From assembly GCF_001889045.1 (NCBI RefSeq), contig NZ_CP018155.1, positions 2,172,001 through 2,236,000 on the forward strand: a stretch of 64,000 nt of DNA, in the 5' to 3' direction. A program made the position numbers and the translations under genes. This DNA comes from Tenacibaculum todarodis (lineage in GTDB: Bacteria; Bacteroidota; Bacteroidia; Flavobacteriales; Flavobacteriaceae). Positions 17,396-26,369 of the stretch are shown here, one piece after another (the first letter of the stretch is position 1; each line of letters opens with the position of its first letter). The notes under the pieces are model-generated. The model worked only from the letters and a program-made list of their open reading frames with translations. It searched no databases and had not been told where the DNA came from.

Positions 17396-18016
17396 ATGAA
17401 ATCAATTACAATCAAAGGATCTCAAAGAGAAAGCGTAGGTAAAGTAGCAACTAAAGCCTTACGTAATGCTGGTCAGGTGCCTTGCGTATTATACGGAGGA
17501 GACAAGCCAGTACACTTTTCAGCTGAAGAATTAGCTTTTAAGAATTTAGTGTATACTCCAAATGTATATACTGCAACGATTGAAGTAGAAGGAGCAACAT
17601 ACGCTGCTATTTTACAAGACATTCAATTTCACCCAGTAACTGACAGAATTTTACACGTAGATTTCTATCAATTATTTGATGATAAAGAAATTACAATGAA
17701 CATTCCTGTAAAATTAACAGGAACTTCTCCAGGAGTATTAAATGGTGGTTCTTTACGTTTTACAAACCGTAAATTAAGAGTAAAAGCTTTACCAGCTAAT
17801 TTACCAGATTTTATATCCGCAGATATTTCTAAGTTAAAAATTGGAAATAAATTAGTTATAACTTCTTTATTTAATGAAGATTACACTTTTATGCACCCAG
17901 ACAATACAGTTGTTGTTCAAGTTAGAACTTCTCGTAACGCTACTGCTGAAGATGAAGATTCTGAAGAAACAGAAACTGCTGAAGGAGCTGAAGCTGCTGC
18001 ACCAGCTGCAGAATAA
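17396..18016 (+). CDS. rplY: 50S ribosomal protein L25/general stress protein Ctc
   Basis: 5S rRNA-binding ribosomal protein of the long (TL5/Ctc) type: 206 residues with an N-terminal L25 domain (1-95, [20 protein letters not shown]) and a beta-rich C-terminal domain (about 96-185). An acidic Ala/Glu tail (about 188-206) is typical of Bacteroidota. Downstream of prs and followed by a strong terminator. Confidence 0.95.
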   Translation: MKSITIKGSQRESVGKVATKALRNAGQVPCVLYGGDKPVHFSAEELAFKNLVYTPNVYTATIEVEGATYAAILQDIQFHPVTDRILHVDFYQLFDDKEITMNIPVKLTGTSPGVLNGGSLRFTNRKLRVKALPANLPDFISADISKLKIGNKLVITSLFNEDYTFMHPDNTVVVQVRTSRNATAEDEDSEETETAEGAEAAAPAAE

Positions 18017-18036
18017 GTTTTATTCACATAAATTAC

Positions 18037-18066
18037 AAAAAGCGTTACATTGTGTAACGCTTTTTT
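18037..18066 (+). terminator. Terminator after rplY
   Basis: AAAAAGCGTTACA and TGTAACGC form a tight hairpin with a TTG loop, followed by six T residues. Confidence 0.9.
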
Positions 18067-18111
18067 ATTGTCCTGATTTTTTTTCAGGATCTCAGAATAA
18101 TAAATTCTTCT

Positions 18112-18119
18112 TATTTTTG
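18112..18119 (+). promoter_or_regulatory. -7 element upstream of pth
   Basis: TATTTTTG matches TAnnTTTG. Transcription would start near 18125, at or after the far-upstream ATG at 18124, which favours the inner pth start at 18187. Confidence 0.45.
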
Positions 18120-18186
18120 AAAAATGAATATTATTCAATTTTTGAAAAATCTGTTAGGATTTAAAAAAGAAACGCAAGAAGATATA

Positions 18187-18753
18187 ATGAAGAAGTTTTT
18201 AATTGTTGGTTTAGGAAATATAGGTGAAAAATACAACAATACTCGCCATAATATAGGTTTCCAAATAGTAAACGCTTTTGTAAAAGAGCACGAAGAAACT
18301 TTTTCTACAGACAAACTTGGTGACATTGCTAAACTAAAAATTAAAGGAAAAACTGTTATTGTTTTAAAGCCAAACACCTACATGAATTTAAGCGGAAAAG
18401 CTGTTCAGTTTTGGTTGAAAAAAGAGAATATTAACGTTGAAAATCTTTTAGTAATTACCGACGATTTGAATATTGACTTCGGAAAAATACGTATTAAAGG
18501 AAAAGGAAGTTCTGGTGGACATAACGGATTAAAAGATATTCAAGAGAAATTTAATACTGGAGCATATCCAAGATTTAGATTTGGTGTTGGAAACTCTTAC
18601 GGAAGAGGAAAACAAGTAGATTATGTACTTGGCGAATGGAATAAAGAAGAACAAAGCGAAATGATTGAAAGAATACCATTTTGCGTTAATGCCGTAACTT
18701 CTTTTATTACGGCGGGTTTATCTAACACTATGAATGAGTTTAATGGAAAGTAA
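18187..18753 (+). CDS. pth: Peptidyl-tRNA hydrolase
   Basis: Releases tRNA from prematurely dropped peptidyl-tRNA. From the ATG at 18187 it is 188 residues, the usual family length. The frame is open from an ATG at 18124, which would add a 21-residue basic/hydrophobic leader (MNIIQFLKNLLGFKKETQED). I prefer the inner start because the likely promoter overlaps the outer one, though flavobacterial homologues with such a leader may exist. Motifs: GLGNIGEKYNNTRHNIGF with the catalytic His, KPNTYMNLSGKAV and GKGSSGGHNGLKDI. Confidence 0.93.
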   Translation: MKKFLIVGLGNIGEKYNNTRHNIGFQIVNAFVKEHEETFSTDKLGDIAKLKIKGKTVIVLKPNTYMNLSGKAVQFWLKKENINVENLLVITDDLNIDFGKIRIKGKGSSGGHNGLKDIQEKFNTGAYPRFRFGVGNSYGRGKQVDYVLGEWNKEEQSEMIERIPFCVNAVTSFITAGLSNTMNEFNGK

Positions 18754-18758
18754 GTTTT

Positions 18759-18837
18759 TGTCATTCCTGCGTAGGCAGGAATCCATTTAAAAAATTATTC
18801 ACCTTTATTATGATTCCTGCCTTCGCAGGAATAACAG
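18759..18837. repeat. Paired REP-like hairpins (ATTCCTGC...GCAGGAAT-GACA)
   Basis: TGTCATTCCTGC and an inverted ATTCCTGCCTTCGCAGGAATAACA arm, about 30 bases apart, in the convergent gap between pth and queD. The hairpins may also act as terminators. Confidence 0.8.
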
Positions 18838-18838
18838 A

Positions 18839-19291
18839 TTATAAATTATCACTCGCAAACCACTCTGCAAAACTGGTTTCAGTTTCTTGTAATCTTAGTG
18901 AATGTAAATTAATATTCTCTGGTAAACGATTCTTAATTTTTTCAGCAAAATCAATTACCATCATTTCACTTGTTGGTTGATAATCTACCAAAATAACATG
19001 ATGTCCACGATCTTGTAGTTCTTTTGCCAACTCAACATGTGGTGTGTTTTTATTAAAAACTGTTGCATGATCAAACACATCAACAATTTCTTCTTTTACC
19101 ACTTTTTTTAAGTCAGAAAAATCGATAACCATTCCAAATTTTACGTTTGAACTATCCGTAATTGGCTGTCCAATAACTGTAACCGAAAGTTTATAACTGT
19201 GTCCGTGTACATTTTTACACTTCCCATCGTAACCGTATAATGCATGACCAGTTTCAAAATTAAACTGCTTTGTAATTCTAATAGTACTCAT
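18839..19291 (-). CDS. queD: 6-carboxy-tetrahydropterin synthase
   Basis: QueD/PTPS family, converting dihydroneopterin triphosphate to 6-carboxytetrahydropterin in queuosine/preQ0 synthesis. 150 residues. The zinc-binding histidines are in FNFETGHAL and NVHGHSYKL, and the catalytic Cys precedes the latter (GKCKNVHGH). FDHATVFNKNT and the C-terminal LQETETSFAEW (catalytic Glu) fit the family. Its ATG shares one base with the stop of a 26-codon frame upstream (TAATG), which implies translational coupling. Confidence 0.93.
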   Translation of the reverse strand: MSTIRITKQFNFETGHALYGYDGKCKNVHGHSYKLSVTVIGQPITDSSNVKFGMVIDFSDLKKVVKEEIVDVFDHATVFNKNTPHVELAKELQDRGHHVILVDYQPTSEMMVIDFAEKIKNRLPENINLHSLRLQETETSFAEWFASDNL

Positions 19292-19371
19292 TAACGTTTT
19301 CTTTTCTTATTGTAAAAATATACAACTACTAAACCTACTGCTAAAATTGCAAATAAATAATCTCCTCCCAT
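19291..19371 (-). CDS. Tiny single-helix membrane protein coupled to queD
   Basis: A 26-codon frame from the ATG at 19371: MGGDY, a hydrophobic helix (LFAILAVGLVVVYFY), then a basic tail NKKRKR. This is a textbook single-pass small protein with a positive-inside tail. Its TAA stop overlaps the queD ATG by one base. The helix-plus-basic-tail design and the TAATG junction suggest it is translated. I do not recognise a named family. Confidence 0.5.
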   Translation of the reverse strand: MGGDYLFAILAVGLVVVYFYNKKRKR

Positions 19372-19413
19372 AATTTAATCTTTTATATAATTTCTCTAAA
19401 TGTAGCTTAGCTA

Positions 19414-20181
19414 CTATTTTTTAAATTTGTTTAATGCGTTTTTTGTGAATTCAGACAACACCAATTTACCAGACATTTCTGCTCTTTCAATTAATAAATT
19501 GTTCCAGTTTTCCGTTCCAAGCCAAAGCGCTTTTTTCATTGCTGATAAAGCTTCTGGGTTGTAAGATGCTAATTTCTCTGCTAACAACGCTACTTCTTTA
19601 TCTAATTCTGACGTATTTTCTAAGACTTTTGCATATAAACCTTTGTCTTTTGCCCAATATGCATTTTTCCAGCTTGTTGCATCTATAGTTAACTCTGCTA
19701 AACCACTTACACTAATTTTACGTTCTACAGCAGGAGCAATAACAAAAGGTCCAATTCCGATTGTGAATTCCGATAGTTTTATAGACGCCTGTTCTGTTGC
19801 CAAAACATAATCGCAGGCTGAAGCTAATCCAACTCCGCCACCAACAGTTTTACCTTGTACACGCCCAATTATTAATTTAGAACAACTTCTCATTGCATTT
19901 ATAACATTTGCAAAACCAGAGAAAAACGCTTTCCCTTCTTCTAAATTAGAAATTGCAACCAGTTCATCAAACGAAGCTCCTGCGCAAAAAGCTCGATCTC
20001 CTTCAGATTTTAAAACGATTACAGAAACCGTTTCATTTTCTGATAATGAATTTAATTCTTTGGTTAATCTGTCTAATAACTCACTTGGAAAAGAGTTGCT
20101 TGCCGGATGACCAAACTCTACCGTTGCTATGTTATTTTGAATATCTGTGTATAAACTTCCGTTTTGTCTGGTAGTTGTCAT
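19414..20181 (-). CDS. Enoyl-CoA hydratase/isomerase family protein
   Basis: Crotonase-fold protein acting on acyl-CoA. The start at 20181 (MTTTRQNGSLY) is preferred because an upstream ATG at 20220 would overlap the preceding gene. This gives 255 residues, the family norm. The oxyanion-hole segments are GDRAFCAGASFDELV and GRVQGKTVGGGVGLASACDY. The position of the usual first catalytic Glu in crotonase is Gly-rich here and a Glu follows later (SEFTIGIGP), so the reaction could be hydratase or isomerase. Probably co-transcribed with the MATE gene, 22 bases upstream. Confidence 0.85.
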   Translation of the reverse strand: MTTTRQNGSLYTDIQNNIATVEFGHPASNSFPSELLDRLTKELNSLSENETVSVIVLKSEGDRAFCAGASFDELVAISNLEEGKAFFSGFANVINAMRSCSKLIIGRVQGKTVGGGVGLASACDYVLATEQASIKLSEFTIGIGPFVIAPAVERKISVSGLAELTIDATSWKNAYWAKDKGLYAKVLENTSELDKEVALLAEKLASYNPEALSAMKKALWLGTENWNNLLIERAEMSGKLVLSEFTKNALNKFKK

Positions 20182-20203
20182 GTAAAATTGATTTTTGTCA
20201 AAG

Positions 20204-21538
20204 TTAACTTTTTTCCGCAAGCGGAATAAACTTTCTTCTAAATTTGATGATTAAAGGTAAACCTCGGGCAATTATCCAACCAAAAAAGGCAATCCAAATT
20301 GCATATATTTTATATTCTAAGTGATCAAAAAATAATAAAAGAGGAATAAAAACCAATACTGTTGATAGTAAAAGTACGTTTCTTAGAAATTTCATTTCTC
20401 CCATTCCTTTAAAAATTCCATCATAAATAAATGCAATTGAACAAATTGGTTGCATTATTAAAATAATCCAAAAGGTTTGATGAAATAACTCTAAAACCTC
20501 TGTTTCTTTAGTAAAAATTGTTCCTGTAAAATTGTAAAAAAGGAATCCAAACACAGCAATTAAAACTCCAATTAGAAAACCATAGATGATTAATTTATTT
20601 CCTAATTGTAATAAGGTTTTATATTGTTTTGCTCCTAATAGTTTTCCTGCTAGAATGTTTCCTGCAGAAGAGTAACCGTCAATAATAAAAGCACCTAACA
20701 ACCATAAATTAAATCCTATTGTATACGCTGCAATATGTTCCTTTCCATAAGATGTTGCGTAAGAAACAGCAAAAAACAGCGCTGCGTTTAACGCAATTGT
20801 TCTTACAAACAAGTTTAAAATCATGTTTATAAAACGTGGAATCTCTTTATTAAATGGTAATTGAAATTTTAATGAAATTGATGTTTTTTTCAATAACAAA
20901 ATTGCTGAAATTAACGCCATTGCAATTTGCGCAAATACACTTGCATAGGCTGCGCCTTTTATATGCATAGCTGGAATGACATCTGTAATTCCATAGACCA
21001 AAATTACATCTAAAACTATGTTTACAACGGTACCAACAATGGCAATTAACATTGGATAAAACGTATTTTGCAAACCTCTAAACGTACCAAAAACAGCAAT
21101 TGTAAAAAGTGTAAACGGAAAACCCCAAACTCTAATTTTATAATATGCTACAGAGAAATCTAAAACGGATCCTGATGCATTATAAAATTGAAAAATCTGT
21201 TTTGCAAACGGATAGGTTAACAACAAAATAAATACACTTGTGCTTATAATAATTACAATGGCTTGTGCAGGTAAGTTTTTTACTTGTTCTAATTTGTTTG
21301 CTCCTAAATATTGTGAAATTATTGAAGAAATTCCACTTCGGGTTTGCCCAAAAACCCAAATTAACATCGATAAAAATGCGCCAACAATACCAATTGCTGC
21401 TAAACTTTCGGTTGCGTTGTGTTCTATATTACCAACAATTGCTAAATCTGTTGTAGACAATAATGGTTCTGCAACTCCTGCAATTAAAGCCGGAATTGCT
21501 AATTTATTGATGTTTTTAAAACTAATTTCTTGATTCAC
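20204..21538 (-). CDS. MATE family efflux transporter
   Basis: Multidrug and toxin extrusion antiporter of the DinF-like branch, about 12 membrane helices. The start is probably the GTG at 21538 (VNQEISFKNINKLAIPALI), which gives 444 residues with the usual family N-terminus. The ATG at 21583 would add an unlikely aromatic-rich extension. Typical segments are LAIPALIAGVAEPLLSTTDLAIVG (helix 1) and GQTRSGISSIISQYLGA. The exported substrate is unknown. Confidence 0.9.
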   Translation of the reverse strand: MNQEISFKNINKLAIPALIAGVAEPLLSTTDLAIVGNIEHNATESLAAIGIVGAFLSMLIWVFGQTRSGISSIISQYLGANKLEQVKNLPAQAIVIIISTSVFILLLTYPFAKQIFQFYNASGSVLDFSVAYYKIRVWGFPFTLFTIAVFGTFRGLQNTFYPMLIAIVGTVVNIVLDVILVYGITDVIPAMHIKGAAYASVFAQIAMALISAILLLKKTSISLKFQLPFNKEIPRFINMILNLFVRTIALNAALFFAVSYATSYGKEHIAAYTIGFNLWLLGAFIIDGYSSAGNILAGKLLGAKQYKTLLQLGNKLIIYGFLIGVLIAVFGFLFYNFTGTIFTKETEVLELFHQTFWIILIMQPICSIAFIYDGIFKGMGEMKFLRNVLLLSTVLVFIPLLLFFDHLEYKIYAIWIAFFGWIIARGLPLIIKFRRKFIPLAEKS

Positions 21539-21600
21539 AAAGTAAAATAATTGCAAGTACAAATATAGTGAGTATTTATGCACTTCGTTTATAAATAGGA

Positions 21601-21692
21601 GCGTTAGTGATTGAACGGCTTGTTTGAGCTCTTTTTAGGTTTTAAAACCTAAAAAAGCGAGTAGTGAAAGCACGACCTGAAAGGTAACGCCC
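21601..21692 (+). repeat. Structured intergenic repeat, copy B (candidate ncRNA)
   Basis: Begins GCGTTAGTGATTG and ends GACCTGAAAGGTAACGCCC. The closing stem pairs GCGTT/AACGC and GTG/CAC; the inner stem is CTCTTTTTAGG with CCTAAAAAAGCGAG. Divergent gap between the MATE and stress-protein genes. Confidence 0.7.
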
Positions 21693-21715
21693 AAAACAAT
21701 ATCCTTTTTTTTAAG

Positions 21716-21723
21716 TATCTTTG
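21716..21723 (+). promoter_or_regulatory. -7 element of the universal stress protein promoter
   Basis: TATCTTTG matches TAnnTTTG, 22 bases before the ATG at 21746. Confidence 0.5.
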
Positions 21724-21745
21724 CATTCTTATTAAAAACTTGATT

Positions 21746-22540
21746 ATGAAACATATTTTGGTTCCTATTGGTTCTACGGAAAATTCGATAAACACATTGC
21801 AATATGCTATTGATTTCGCTAAAGAAATTGATGCAAAAGTATTTGTAATGCGCGCATATCAAGTGCTGTCTAAAGCGGGTGCTTTTGTAAATGCTGATGC
21901 AACAATGCAACGCGAAACCAACTTGTACCTAAATTCTATGGTTAGAGGTTGCGACACAAAAGGTGTTGAAGTTAAGTTAATTGCTTCGAAAGGAAATGTA
22001 ATTGATAGTATTACGGCAATTGAACGTGAAATTGGAATCGATTTAATTGTTGTTGGGCCAAAAAGTAACTCGATTAAAGAAGAAGTTTTCTTAGGAAAAA
22101 CATCTGGAAAGATTGTAAAACAAACTGAAATACCTGTCTTGGTTATTCCTGAAGGATATAAATATGTGCCTGTTCGTAGAATTTTAACTGCGTTTAAATC
22201 TGGTATTCTTAAAAAGAAAAAAGTATTAAAACCATTAAAAACAGTCTTAGAAGCTTTTAACTTAAAAACTACTTTATTGTTGGTTAAAACTCCTGGTTTT
22301 ACGGATGAAGATTTAATTATTGATAGCAAATTAGATGCTTTAAAAAGCGAATTAATTATTGCCGAAAACGCAACTACTTTTCAAGGTGTGTTAGCTAATT
22401 TTCAAACGCAAAATCCAGATATGTTATGCGTTTTTAGACGTAAACGTGGTTTCTTTAAAAAACTTTGGGAAAGTAATACTATTTTAAAGGAAGAGTTTCA
22501 TTGTAATGTTCCTTTGTTGGTGTTGAGTGGGAAGAAATAA
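21746..22540 (+). CDS. Universal stress protein, tandem UspA domains
   Basis: 264 residues from the ATG at 21746. The first UspA domain (about 1-140) begins MKHILVPIGSTENSINTLQYA and ends with the nucleotide-binding type GPKSNSIKEEVFLGKTSGKIV...PVLVIP. The second half (about 145-264) is a degenerate UspA fold without the Gly-rich ATP loop and ends PLLVLSG. Such tandem proteins are common in Flavobacteria and respond to starvation or stress; the exact role is unknown. It stands alone between a structured repeat and a REP pair. Confidence 0.88.
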   Translation: MKHILVPIGSTENSINTLQYAIDFAKEIDAKVFVMRAYQVLSKAGAFVNADATMQRETNLYLNSMVRGCDTKGVEVKLIASKGNVIDSITAIEREIGIDLIVVGPKSNSIKEEVFLGKTSGKIVKQTEIPVLVIPEGYKYVPVRRILTAFKSGILKKKKVLKPLKTVLEAFNLKTTLLLVKTPGFTDEDLIIDSKLDALKSELIIAENATTFQGVLANFQTQNPDMLCVFRRKRGFFKKLWESNTILKEEFHCNVPLLVLSGKK

Positions 22541-22544
22541 ACAC

Positions 22545-22623
22545 TGTCATTCCTGCGAAGGCAGGAATCTCTAAATTAAAATTCTTAACAGTTATCAAGA
22601 TTCCTGCCTTCGCAGGAATGACA
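22545..22623. repeat. Paired REP-like hairpins
   Basis: TGTCATTCCTGCGAAGGCAGGAAT followed about 30 bases on by the inverted ATTCCTGCCTTCGCAGGAATGACA. It lies in the convergent gap between the stress-protein and AddB-like genes, the same setting as 18759-18837. Confidence 0.85.
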
Positions 22624-22630
22624 AGTTCGA

Positions 22631-25372
22631 TTAAAAAGGCAAATCTTCGGGTTCTTTAAAAGTGATTTCTTTGTTGTAAATTTCTTTAATCAGTGTTTTT
22701 AATTGTTGCATAAAATCGGCTAAAATTTCTTCTGTAACTTCATTGTCTTGTCCGCCTCTTTTATCTGAAAAATTGAGTTTTAAAAATCCGTTATTTAGAT
22801 TTTTGAAAGAATAAATTCCGCCTTCAATTGGTTTGTTAAAGCTATAGTTTTGAGTTTTTGTGTACAAATAACTGTACAATAAAACCTGAATTGCTTTTGC
22901 AAATTTAAAATCGTTTAACTCATCAAAATCAACTATTTTTAAATCGGATGCTTTTACCATTCCGGTTTTGTAATCTATAATTCTGGTTACACCATTTAGT
23001 TCATCTACTCTATCTACTTCTCCATGGATTTTTATTGGAAAATCTATGCCTTCTACTTCAATTTCAAACGCGTATTTTTTCTCAGTATCAATTATCTTTA
23101 ACTGGTTATTTTTATCTTTTAAAAGTTCTTTTTCTTGTGATAAGAAGTTTTGTGTAAATCGTTTTGCTACTTCAAAAATCAATCTGTTTTTTCCTGTTGA
23201 AATATCGCCATCTTTAAATTGAATTTTAAAGTGTTTTTGCGTTAATTCTTCAACTTTTTGCTGCATTTTAGTAACGTTGTCAGCAGTTATAAATTTACCC
23301 ACAAATGGTTTGTATAATTCATCTAAAACTTCGTGAACTACAGTTCCCATTGTGTTTGCCGCAACAGTTTCTTCTACATCATCAAACTCTCTTATTCTTA
23401 ATATTTTCTGTTTGTAAAACGCTATTGGATTATACAAATAATTAGTTAAAGCAGAAGGTGAAAGTCCGCTTTCTGCAATTACTTTTAATCTTGCTTCGGT
23501 TTGTTCAGATTTAGAAATCTCTTTTAACTCAGTTGGAGAAGTTACTACTTTAGGACTGATTATTTTCTCCGAAAAGTCTTTTTTCAGCATTTCTAATTGG
23601 GTTACAAATCGACTTTTTTCTCCACTTCCAAAAGAATCGTGCTCTGTATTGTATAAAATATACACGTTTTTAGCACGTTGAATTAATCTAAAAAAGTGAT
23701 ACGAGAAAATTGCATCTTTTTCTCTGTAGGTTGGCAAGTCGAATTCTACTTTTACATCAAACGGAATAAATGTATTTTGGGTAGCACTTGCAGGTAAAAC
23801 GCCTTCGTTTACCGATGTTAAAATTACATTTTCAAAATCTAAAACACGGGTTTCTAACATTCCCATTAATTGCAAACCTTGTAACGGTTCTCCTTGAAAT
23901 GACAACGTTTCGGAATCTATTAATTGTTTAAAGAACTGATATAAAGTTTTTAAATCTTGAATATAATTGTACTCTAAGTGTAAATTTTGAAGCTGTGTAA
24001 AAGCAGTGTAAAATCGAAATAAATATTCCTTTTCTAAAACCGTTGTATCTTCTTTTAACAACTGAATAAGTTGTAAAATTCTATCTAAGAAATCTGTAAT
24101 TGTTGTAAACGGATTAAAAATACGAACGATTGTTTTATTTATTTCTTCGGAAGTTGACGTTAATTGAGAGTCTATAAAATTCCCGTCGATAAAAGTACTA
24201 TTTTGACTAGCTATTTTTGTAGCAATTTCTTCTGCTATTTCTGGTAATAACTTATAAATAGCAGCTTGTTTAAAAAAACTGATTACGTCTTTATAATAAA
24301 ACTGATTTACAATTGTTTTTTGCAGTTTTTCTTGCGTTAAAAACAACTGAAAAACAGCAAAAATTAAACTTGTAGTTGGTATATCTTTTAACGGATAACC
24401 CATTGTAATATTGATTGCTTCGGTATTTTTTGGCAACGAGTTTAATGTAATTGGTAATAAACTTTCATCAGCTAAAACCAAAGCCGTTTTATTATGATTT
24501 GGCATTCGCTGCAAAATTTCTCCAGCGTATTTTACTTGCGTAATATTTTTTGAAGCGCCAATTATCTGAATGTTTTTAACTTCTGAAAAAGTATTTCCAA
24601 CGGTGTTTAGTGGATTCTTCTCATAATATTTCCAGTACTTTTTATATTTTCTTATAAATCTTCCTGCTTGGTGATTTCCTTTTAAAAACGCTGCATCAAT
24701 ATCCCAAAATACTTGCGTATTACCCGACATTAACATTCTTTGAAATAGAAATTCCTCAGCTTTATTTAATGCATTAAAACCTATAAAGAAGAATTTTTTG
24801 TGCGAGTTTTTCTCTATAAAAGCATCAGATTTTTGTGTGGCTTCTCTGTATAAAATACCTTGATAACCAATTCCTTTTTCAAGTAAAAACTGATAAAACT
24901 TATCATAATATTTACTTAGTTTTTCCATAAAAGATAAATGATCTTTTATCAATTCGGTTTCTTTAAACTCTCCTTTTACGGACCATTTTTTTAAACGATG
25001 AATGTCTCGTAAATACACAAAAATCTCTTTTGCATCTACCAAATGTTGATCTATCTCATTAAAATCTTGAATAATTGTAAACGCCCATGAAGAAAACACA
25101 TCAAACGTTACTGGCTCTTGTTCTTCTTGTTTGTAAATTCCATATAAGTGAAATAATAACTGAACGGAATCTATTTTTTTTATCTCAGATACTTCGGAAA
25201 CAAATTCTTCTATGTTTAAAATTTGAGGTAAAAAACCTGCAGAAATATGATTTTTTAACTCTTGTTTTAAAAAAACTCCCGCACGTTGTGATGGTAACAC
25301 AAAACACACGTTGTCAAAAGATTGTGTTGTTTTTAAGATTTGTAAAAGTGTCTCTGAAATAAAAGTTTGCAT
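22631..25372 (-). CDS. PD-(D/E)XK nuclease family protein, AddB-like
   Basis: 913 residues from the ATG at 25372 (a TTG two codons earlier is possible). The N-terminus is a degenerate UvrD/Rep helicase-like region beginning VCFVLPSQRAGVFLKQEL, where AddB proteins have their P-loop, but no GKT is present. The C-terminal third carries a RecB-family nuclease domain: ALTNYLYNPIAFYKQKILRI, GTVVHEVLDELY, HGEVDRVD and the catalytic IIDYKTG. This is the usual Bacteroidota partner of an AddA/RecB-like helicase in double-strand break repair. The partner is not next to it. Confidence 0.88.
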   Translation of the reverse strand: MQTFISETLLQILKTTQSFDNVCFVLPSQRAGVFLKQELKNHISAGFLPQILNIEEFVSEVSEIKKIDSVQLLFHLYGIYKQEEQEPVTFDVFSSWAFTIIQDFNEIDQHLVDAKEIFVYLRDIHRLKKWSVKGEFKETELIKDHLSFMEKLSKYYDKFYQFLLEKGIGYQGILYREATQKSDAFIEKNSHKKFFFIGFNALNKAEEFLFQRMLMSGNTQVFWDIDAAFLKGNHQAGRFIRKYKKYWKYYEKNPLNTVGNTFSEVKNIQIIGASKNITQVKYAGEILQRMPNHNKTALVLADESLLPITLNSLPKNTEAINITMGYPLKDIPTTSLIFAVFQLFLTQEKLQKTIVNQFYYKDVISFFKQAAIYKLLPEIAEEIATKIASQNSTFIDGNFIDSQLTSTSEEINKTIVRIFNPFTTITDFLDRILQLIQLLKEDTTVLEKEYLFRFYTAFTQLQNLHLEYNYIQDLKTLYQFFKQLIDSETLSFQGEPLQGLQLMGMLETRVLDFENVILTSVNEGVLPASATQNTFIPFDVKVEFDLPTYREKDAIFSYHFFRLIQRAKNVYILYNTEHDSFGSGEKSRFVTQLEMLKKDFSEKIISPKVVTSPTELKEISKSEQTEARLKVIAESGLSPSALTNYLYNPIAFYKQKILRIREFDDVEETVAANTMGTVVHEVLDELYKPFVGKFITADNVTKMQQKVEELTQKHFKIQFKDGDISTGKNRLIFEVAKRFTQNFLSQEKELLKDKNNQLKIIDTEKKYAFEIEVEGIDFPIKIHGEVDRVDELNGVTRIIDYKTGMVKASDLKIVDFDELNDFKFAKAIQVLLYSYLYTKTQNYSFNKPIEGGIYSFKNLNNGFLKLNFSDKRGGQDNEVTEEILADFMQQLKTLIKEIYNKEITFKEPEDLPF

Positions 25373-25380
25373 ATTCAATT

Positions 25381-25448
25381 TGTCATTCCCGTGAAAACGG
25401 GAATCTATACTTTTTAATTAAAAGATTCCTGCTTTCGCAGGAATGACA
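25381..25448. repeat. Paired REP-like hairpins, two different stems
   Basis: TGTCATTCCCGTGAAAACGGGAAT (stem TTCCCGT type) faces ATTCCTGCTTTCGCAGGAATGACA (stem ATTCCTGC type). Both have the GACA tail, so two stem families are combined in one element. Confidence 0.8.
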
Positions 25449-25490
25449 GCGAAGCAGTAGTTTATTAGAACTAATGTACAATTTTTATCT

Positions 25491-25498
25491 TATTTTTG
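25491..25498 (+). promoter_or_regulatory. -7 element of the omega-amidase promoter
   Basis: TATTTTTG matches TAnnTTTG, 21 bases before the TTG start at 25520, which supports that start. Confidence 0.45.
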
Positions 25499-25519
25499 AG
25501 AAACCTTCAATTTTAAATT

Positions 25520-26326
25520 TTGACAAAAACGAATACTTTAGAAGTTGCTGTTTTACAAGCCGATTTGGTTTGGGAAAATACTTTTGAAAATAGAAATCAG
25601 TTTACAAAAATGATTGATTCTCTTTCTTCGGAAGTAGAACTGATTATTTTGCCTGAAATGTTTACTACTGGTTTTACAATGAATGCAGAAAAAGTAGCTG
25701 AATCCATGAATGGAGATACAGTTTTATGGATGCAAAATATTGCCAAAACTAAACAAACTGCTATTTGTGGAAGTGTTGTTATTGTTGAGAGATCTTTCGA
25801 CTCCGCTCAAGATGACAAATTTTTTAATAGGTTATTATTTGTTCATCCTTCTGAAAAAGTTGAGTTTTATGACAAACGACACACGTTTACACTTGCAGGT
25901 GAACATGAAGTTTATTCCGCAGGAAAAAAGAAGCTGATTGTTGAATATAAAGGTTGGAAAATCTCCCCATTAATTTGTTATGATTTACGTTTCCCGGTTT
26001 GGGGAAGAAACACTGAAAATTACGATTTATTGATTTATGTTGCTAGTTGGCCAAAACCAAGAATTAATGCTTGGAGTTCGCTTTTAAAAGCGCGTGCTAT
26101 TGAAAATATGAGTTATACAATTGGCGTAAATAGAGTTGGAAAAGATGCTAATAATTATGAATATAATGGGAATTCTGCCATTTATGATTGTCTTGGAAAC
26201 ACTGTGAATCATTTTAAAAAAGAGACAACTGAACCTTCACTTTTTACTTTAGATAAAAATTATCAAGACAAACTACGTAGTAGATTTAGTTTTTTAGAGG
26301 ATAAAGATACATTTACAATTGAATAA
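25520..26326 (+). CDS. Nitrilase-family amidohydrolase (omega-amidase YafV type) with an in-frame repeat insertion
   Basis: 268 residues from a TTG start; the next ATG is inside the conserved domain. The nitrilase triad is visible: Glu in LPEMFTTGF (about 47), Lys in YDKRHTF (about 121) and Cys in PLICYDLRFP (about 155). This branch hydrolyses alpha-keto-glutaramate or similar amides in metabolite repair. Residues about 92-100 (RSFDSAQDD) are encoded by a REP-like sequence, TTTCGACTCCGCTCAAGATGACA at 25795-25817, read in frame. It falls in a surface loop between the first beta strands and the Lys motif, so activity may be kept. Confidence 0.9.
   Translation: MTKTNTLEVAVLQADLVWENTFENRNQFTKMIDSLSSEVELIILPEMFTTGFTMNAEKVAESMNGDTVLWMQNIAKTKQTAICGSVVIVERSFDSAQDDKFFNRLLFVHPSEKVEFYDKRHTFTLAGEHEVYSAGKKKLIVEYKGWKISPLICYDLRFPVWGRNTENYDLLIYVASWPKPRINAWSSLLKARAIENMSYTIGVNRVGKDANNYEYNGNSAIYDCLGNTVNHFKKETTEPSLFTLDKNYQDKLRSRFSFLEDKDTFTIE
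25795..25817 (+). repeat. REP-like sequence inside a coding region
   Basis: TTTCGACTCCGCTCAAGATGACA, translated as SFDSAQDD inside the omega-amidase. A relative lies in reverse at 61101-61121. It ends in the same ATGACA tail as the other REP-like elements here. Confidence 0.75.
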
Positions 26327-26369
26327 TTACTACAGTTGCTCGCAATTATAGTTAGTTTACAAATTAGCT

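Noticed and set aside
18124-18186. N-terminal extension of pth from the ATG at 18124
   Set aside because: A -7 element at 18112-18119 puts the transcript start near this ATG, and the inner ATG gives the standard enzyme length. Not fully excluded.
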